Assembly: GCA_001802655.1 (NCBI GenBank)
Contig: MGZO01000124.1
Coordinates: 1-10,154 of the forward strand
Length of the DNA: 10,154 nucleotides
Source of the DNA: Hydrogenophilales bacterium RIFOXYD1_FULL_62_11
GTDB lineage: Bacteria > Pseudomonadota > Gammaproteobacteria > Burkholderiales > Thiobacillaceae
Reading direction: 5' to 3'
The translations under genes and the position numbers were made by a program. Shown here piece after piece: positions 6,747 through 10,154 of the stretch (positions within the stretch are counted from its first letter, which is position 1; each line of letters begins with the position of its first letter). Below the pieces are notes generated by a model. The model did not search any database. It had not been told where the DNA came from and worked only from the letters and a program-made list of their open reading frames with translations.

Positions 6747-7094
6747 ATGGCAGACCTGATTTACGACACCCATCTCGAACACTTTGAACGCGATGTTATC
6801 GAGGCTTCGCACAGCCAGCCCATCCTGGTCGATTTCTGGGCCGACTGGTGCCCGCCCTGCCGTGCGCTGACGCCGGTGCTGGAGCGCGTCATTGCGCATT
6901 ACGCCGGCAAGCTGCTGATGGCCAAGATCGAAGTGGACGAAGGCGCGAACATGAAGCTGGCCGGTCGCTATGAACTGCGTGGGTTCCCTACCGTGCTGCT
7001 GTTCGACAAGGGCGAAATCGTCGGGCGCTTTTCCAGCGCCCACCCGGAACACTGGGTACGCGATTTCATCACCGAGCACCTTGATATTGAATAA
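6747..7094 (+). CDS. Thioredoxin-fold protein, WCPPC active site
   Basis: This 115-residue single-domain thioredoxin has the redox site WCPPC (Trp34-Cys38) on the first long helix and the cis-proline Pro81 in RGFPTVLLF. The family reduces disulfides in the cytoplasm. Classical thioredoxin has WCGPC; the Gly-to-Pro change usually alters redox potential and partner choice, so this is probably an accessory thioredoxin rather than the main TrxA. The upstream in-frame ATG at 6684 adds 21 residues with no family resemblance, so the ATG at 6747 is chosen; only a weak GAAAGA precedes it. There is no signal peptide, so a cytoplasmic location is inferred. The 3' end overlaps the start of the PIN gene by 8 bases, suggesting co-translation. 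Confidence 0.88.
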   Translation: MADLIYDTHLEHFERDVIEASHSQPILVDFWADWCPPCRALTPVLERVIAHYAGKLLMAKIEVDEGANMKLAGRYELRGFPTVLLFDKGEIVGRFSSAHPEHWVRDFITEHLDIE

Positions 7095-7578
7095 ACCTCT
7101 GCTGGTGCTTGACACCAATGTGGTGCTCGATCTGTTGCATTTCGACGATGCCGCCACGCGTCCCCTGTTGCCGGCGCTGCAAACCGGGCAGGTGCGCTGC
7201 GCGGTGTCGGATGCCACGTTCGACGAATGGCAGCGCGTCCTGGCTTATCCCGAATTCGTACTGGATGCTGGGCAACAGAATGCGCTGGCCGCGCGTTATC
7301 GCGCGCTGTCCACCCTTTTTCAAATCGGCGAGCTTGTTACCGGCTTGCCCCACAAGGGGACTCCGATCCACTACGGGCTAAAGCCCGTGTGGAGTCGTAT
7401 GCCGCGCTGCAGCGATCCGGACGACCAGAAATTCATCGAACTGGCAGCGGCAAGCGGCGCGCAGGCGCTGGTCAGCAAGGATCACGCGGTGTTGAAGCTG
7501 CGCCGGCGCTGTGCGCCGCTGTTCCGGGTAATGGCACCCGTCGAGGCGCTGGGCTGGCTGAAGAGGGCGCTGTCCTGA
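7087..7578 (+). CDS. PIN-domain nuclease, VapC-like (COG1569 type), with in-frame palindromic insert
   Basis: This 163-residue protein has PIN-fold acidic residues: Asp9 in LVLDTNVVLD, Glu47 in TFDEWQ, the DPDDQKF block (Asp110, Asp112, Asp113) and Asp132 in VSKDHAVL. PIN proteins are Mg2+-dependent ribonucleases, and this subgroup is often annotated as the toxin of a putative toxin-antitoxin pair. No antitoxin gene adjoins it, so that role is unproven. No ATG lies near the conserved N-terminus. TTG at 7087 gives NKPLLVLDTN and overlaps the thioredoxin stop; TTG at 7081 and GTG at 7105 are alternatives. Residues of about 91-104 are encoded by a palindromic hairpin and are not expected in the family, but the frame continues intact into PRCSDPDDQKF. 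The gene is convergent with nhaR, with 3 bases between stops. Confidence 0.82.
   Translation: MNKPLLVLDTNVVLDLLHFDDAATRPLLPALQTGQVRCAVSDATFDEWQRVLAYPEFVLDAGQQNALAARYRALSTLFQIGELVTGLPHKGTPIHYGLKPVWSRMPRCSDPDDQKFIELAAASGAQALVSKDHAVLKLRRRCAPLFRVMAPVEALGWLKRALS
7359..7396. repeat. Palindromic hairpin element inside the PIN gene
   Basis: GACTCC (7359-7364) and GGAGTC (7391-7396) bracket an inner stem ACGGGC (7373-7378) / GCCCGT (7383-7388) with a TAAA loop. CCAC (7368-7371) can also pair with GTGG (7389-7392). The whole forms a 38-base hairpin with small bulges. It resembles REP-like or palindromic coding elements that scatter through genomes. Here it adds about 14 residues to a protein without breaking the frame. 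Confidence 0.6.
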
Positions 7579-7581
7579 AGC

Positions 7582-8484
7582 CTATAGTTTGCCGGGCTCG
7601 AAGCTGCGTCGAGCCGCTTCGCTGACGGCCAGTACCGCGGGATGGCTCAGCCGCCGCTCCACCGAGATGGCAAAGAAGCGTTCACGGATGTCCTGTGTCC
7701 GCCCCAGCTCGATCACCTGATATTGCTTCATCACGTCCTGCGCCGTCGTCAGCGGCACCGGGAATACGCCCGCGCCTGCCTGGCCGAAGGCGCTCATCAA
7801 CGCGCTGTCGTCGAACTCTCCGACGATACGAGGCGCAATGCCCTTCTTTTCCAGCCAGCGCAGCAGCGGGACCCGCAATGCGCTGTCCTCGCCGGGAATC
7901 AACAACGGTGCGCAGTCGAGGCACGCCGGAAAGTCGCCATGCAAGGGTTGGGCGACGGCCGCGGCGGCGAGGAAGGCGATGCCGCACTCACCGAGCGCAT
8001 GGCTGTAACCCTTGATGTCCATATTGGCGGGCAATGGCCGGTCGGCCAGCACCATGTCGAGCCGATGGATCGACAATTCGGCTGCGAGCGTTTCCAGCCG
8101 GTCTTCCTTGCAGACCAGCTTGACCGGCTCGGCCAGGGTCAACGCCGGTGCCAGCAGCTGATAAGCGATGGCCTTCGGCACGGCGTCGGCGATGCCGACG
8201 CGGAACGGATGCGCAGGCGCCGCGTCGCGGTTCTGCAGGGCCTCTTCAAGCTCGGCGCCGATGTGAAAGATGTCGTCTGCATAGGTCAGCGCGGTGCGGC
8301 CGGCGTCGGTCAGTTCCAGCCGGCGCCCGCTGCGGCGGAACAAGTCCACGCCCAGTCGGGTCTCAAACGCGCTAATCTGGCCCGATAAGGTTTGCGGCGT
8401 CAGATGCAGCTTTTCCGCCGCGCGGTTGATGGCTCCCGTTTTGGCAACGGTGCGGAAGTAATGCAGGTGCTTGTAGTTCAGCAT
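7582..8484 (-). CDS. nhaR: LysR-type transcriptional regulator, NhaR-like
   Basis: This 300-residue protein has an N-terminal winged helix-turn-helix (about 17-40; AINRAAEKLHLTPQTLSGQI) followed by a linker helix and a periplasmic-binding-protein-like effector domain from about residue 92. The start LNYKHLHYF together with LHLTPQTLSGQIS and GRRLELTDAGR matches NhaR proteins closely. In E. coli NhaR activates the sodium/proton antiporter gene nhaA in response to Na+ and also controls other genes. No nhaA is visible here, so the local target may be the divergent htpX or a distant gene. LysR regulators usually repress their own gene and bind the shared intergenic region, which contains a fitting T-N11-A dyad. 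A 7-bp stem (7595-7601 / 7609-7615) lies inside the 3' coding end. Confidence 0.82.
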   Translation of the reverse strand: MLNYKHLHYFRTVAKTGAINRAAEKLHLTPQTLSGQISAFETRLGVDLFRRSGRRLELTDAGRTALTYADDIFHIGAELEEALQNRDAAPAHPFRVGIADAVPKAIAYQLLAPALTLAEPVKLVCKEDRLETLAAELSIHRLDMVLADRPLPANMDIKGYSHALGECGIAFLAAAAVAQPLHGDFPACLDCAPLLIPGEDSALRVPLLRWLEKKGIAPRIVGEFDDSALMSAFGQAGAGVFPVPLTTAQDVMKQYQVIELGRTQDIRERFFAISVERRLSHPAVLAVSEAARRSFEPGKL

Positions 8485-8622
8485 GGGTCGGATATTGGAC
8501 TCATCTCAATTCGATAAAGACGAACAATAGCAGTATAAAAATCGAATTTTATTGTTGATTGAGCGTCTGTATCCTGTTGCCTGTTCGTCAAAAGGTTTTG
8601 CCCCTTATTCAAGGAGAACATC
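8485..8622. promoter_or_regulatory. Shared regulatory region between nhaR and htpX
   Basis: This AT-rich 138-base region has several dyads. TTCG-N7-CGAA (8510-8524) contains a T-N11-A core as expected of a LysR operator. ATTCGAT (8509-8515) pairs with ATCGAAT (8541-8547), AACAATA (8523-8529) with TATTGTT (8550-8556), and CTCAAT (8505-8510) with ATTGAG (8558-8563). Minus-strand TATACT near 8532-8537 is a candidate -10 for nhaR, and plus-strand TATAAA at 8534-8539 one for a rightward transcript; neither has a good -35. The dense symmetry suggests regulator binding, inferred to be NhaR. Confidence 0.45.
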
Positions 8623-9498
8623 ATGAAGCGTATTTTCCTGTTCCTCGCCACCAACATGGCCATCGTGCTGGTGCTGTCGCTCACCATGCGCATCCTCGGT
8701 GTCGAGCCTTATCTCACCGCCAATGGCCTCAACCTGACCTCGCTACTGATCTTTGCCGCGGTCATGGGCTTTGGCGGTTCGCTGATCTCGCTGGCAATCT
8801 CGAAGTGGATGGCAAAGAAGTCGATGGGCGTGCGCGTGATCGAGTCGCCGTCCAGTTCCAAGGAATTCTGGCTGGTTGAGACCGTGAAGAAATACGCGGC
8901 GGATGCCGGCATCGGCATGCCTGAAGTCGGTATTTTCGATTCGCCCGAGGTCAACGCCTTCGCCACCGGCATGAACAAGAACAACGCGCTGGTCGCGGTG
9001 TCGTCGGGCTTGCTGAACGCGATGACGAAGGAAGAGGCAGTAGCCGTGATCGGCCACGAGATCGCCCACGTCGCCAACGGCGACATGGTGACGCTGGCGC
9101 TGATTCAGGGTGTGGTGAACACCTTCGTCATGTTCCTGTCGCGGGTCATCGGCCACACCGTCGACCGCGTGGTGTTCAAGAATGAAAACGGCCATGGCCC
9201 GGCGTTTTTCGTCACCATGATCATCGCCGAGCTGGTGCTTGGCGTGCTCGCTTCGATCATCGTCATGTGGTTCTCGCGCCATCGCGAGTTTCGCGCTGAC
9301 CGCGGCGGCGCGTCGCTCGCCGGCAAGGGCGCGATGATCGCCGCGCTGGAGCGCCTGAACAGCCTGCACCCGGCACCGCTGCCGGAAAAAATGGCTGCAT
9401 TCGGCATTGCCGGCGGCAGCCCGCAAGGCTGGAAGCGCCTGTTCATGACGCACCCGCCGCTGGAAGAGCGGATCGCTGCCTTGCGCGCGGTGCAGTAA
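8623..9498 (+). CDS. htpX: HtpX, inner-membrane zinc metalloprotease
   Basis: This 291-residue M48-family protease is close to the E. coli HtpX length of 293. Two membrane helices lie at the N-terminus (about 4-24 and 38-60). The zinc motif HEIAH is at His145-His149, and the third ligand is Glu222 in HREFRAD. Two further hydrophobic segments lie between them (about 156-176 and 195-217). HtpX degrades misfolded or damaged membrane proteins together with FtsH, acting at the cytoplasmic face of the inner membrane. AAGGAGAA sits 5-7 bases before the ATG and is a strong ribosome binding site. It is divergent from nhaR and 25 bases upstream of a TerC gene, so the two plus-strand genes probably share a transcript. 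Confidence 0.97.
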   Translation: MKRIFLFLATNMAIVLVLSLTMRILGVEPYLTANGLNLTSLLIFAAVMGFGGSLISLAISKWMAKKSMGVRVIESPSSSKEFWLVETVKKYAADAGIGMPEVGIFDSPEVNAFATGMNKNNALVAVSSGLLNAMTKEEAVAVIGHEIAHVANGDMVTLALIQGVVNTFVMFLSRVIGHTVDRVVFKNENGHGPAFFVTMIIAELVLGVLASIIVMWFSRHREFRADRGGASLAGKGAMIAALERLNSLHPAPLPEKMAAFGIAGGSPQGWKRLFMTHPPLEERIAALRAVQ

Positions 9499-9523
9499 GC
9501 CTTAACCAGGACGGAGAAAAAGC

Positions 9524-10154
9524 ATGGACGCAGCGCTGCATATTGGTGAGCCCTGGATGTGGGGCGCGTTCATCGGCTTCGTGCTGGTAATGCTGGCGGT
9601 CGACCTGTTTCTGGTCGGTGGCAACAAGGCGCACAAGGTCAGCTTCAAGGAGGCGGCAGCCTGGTCGTTGGTGTGGTTTTCGCTCGCCATGCTGTTCAAC
9701 CTGGGCTTGTGGTGGCACCTCAAGGGTGCATATGGCGTGGAGATCGCCGACGTCAAGGCGATGGAGTTTCTGACTGGTTACCTGATCGAGAAATCGCTCG
9801 CGGTCGACAACATCTTCGTCTTCCTGATGATTTTCAGCTTCTTCGCCGTGCCTGCGGAATACCAGCGGCGCGTGCTGATCTACGGTGTCATTGGCGCCAT
9901 CGTGATGCGGGCCGTGGTGATTGCGGCGGGCGCGTGGCTGGTGCAGGAATTCCACTGGATTTTGTACCTGTTCGGCGCGTTCCTGGTCATCACCGGCATC
10001 AAGATGCTGATGGCGGCCGAGGCCTCGCCTGACATGAGCCAGAATCCGCTGCTCAACTGGTTCAAGCGCCACCTGCGGCTGACACCGGATTATCGCGGCG
10101 AGAAATTCTGGGTGGTCGAGAACGGCGTGCGCATGGTCACGCCGTTGTTCCTGG
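9524..10154 (+). CDS. TerC-family integral membrane protein, 5' part
   Basis: The first 210 residues are visible before the window ends. GGAG lies 7-8 bases before the ATG at 9524. Helices are apparent at about 12-31, 46-64, 92-109, 117-139 and 146-163. TerC-family landmarks are the buried Asp27 (MLAVDLFLVGG) and the motif EKSLAVDNIFVF (Glu89, Asp95, Asn96). The region FWVVENGVRMVTPLFL matches Alx/TerC proteins, whose full length is usually about 320 residues. Members export manganese or take part in metal homeostasis and tellurite resistance, and Alx and MntP systems are often controlled by manganese riboswitches. The 25-base gap to htpX leaves no room for one here. No other tellurite genes are seen, so a metal-ion role linked to membrane quality control is the more likely reading. 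Confidence 0.92.
   Translation, partial: MDAALHIGEPWMWGAFIGFVLVMLAVDLFLVGGNKAHKVSFKEAAAWSLVWFSLAMLFNLGLWWHLKGAYGVEIADVKAMEFLTGYLIEKSLAVDNIFVFLMIFSFFAVPAEYQRRVLIYGVIGAIVMRAVVIAAGAWLVQEFHWILYLFGAFLVITGIKMLMAAEASPDMSQNPLLNWFKRHLRLTPDYRGEKFWVVENGVRMVTPLFL

Noticed and set aside
7595..7615. 7-bp hairpin GGCTCGA/TCGAGCC as a bidirectional terminator between the PIN gene and nhaR
   Set aside because: It lies inside the nhaR coding region and has no T-run on either side.
7642..8388. Open frame of 248 codons on the plus strand opposite nhaR
   Set aside because: The LysR motifs on the minus strand cover the same bases, and this frame has no recognisable family.
8601..8610. CCCCTTAT-like heat-shock sigma-32 -10 element upstream of htpX
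   Set aside because: Transcription would start within the ribosome binding site, and no CTTGAA-like -35 lies at the right distance.
9443..10072. Minus-strand open frame opposite htpX end and the TerC gene
   Set aside because: His/Gln/Asp-rich shadow; the opposite strand carries TerC motifs with a ribosome binding site.

Overview
The window looks like chromosomal DNA of a GC-rich betaproteobacterium, plausibly a chemolithoautotroph of the Nitrosomonadales/Thiobacillus type. This is inferred from the gene families, the base composition and a cluster suggestive of inorganic-carbon handling. No rRNA, tRNA, CRISPR array, insertion sequence or phage gene was seen. Both ends cut a gene.

Left part (1-2064). 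The 5' part of a ferredoxin/flavin reductase (minus strand) is divergent from an atypical SDR-fold NAD(P)-binding protein. A stretch of about 440 bases with no convincing gene follows. It holds a good sigma-70-type promoter overlapped by a near-consensus Fur box, and it leads to a small winged-helix protein with three cysteines.

Centre (2149-6665, minus strand). A compact gene group reads right to left: an uncharacterised 135-residue protein, a 600-residue SulP transporter, a Cam-type gamma-carbonic anhydrase that overlaps the transporter stop by ATGA, and a second, different SulP transporter 19 bases further on. The carbonic anhydrase has every zinc ligand and most key catalytic residues. 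Two SulP anion transporters around a carbonic anhydrase suggest bicarbonate uptake and CO2/bicarbonate interconversion. This is the most interesting system in the window.

Right part (6747-10154). A single-domain thioredoxin with a WCPPC active site overlaps a PIN-domain nuclease that probably starts at TTG. The PIN gene carries an in-frame palindromic hairpin that looks like an inserted repeat. It ends 3 bases from the convergent nhaR-like LysR regulator. nhaR is divergent from htpX (membrane zinc protease) across a 138-base AT-rich regulatory region with several dyads. htpX is followed after 25 bases by a TerC-family membrane protein that runs off the right edge.

Functional calls come from motif recognition in the translated sequence. 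No database search was possible.
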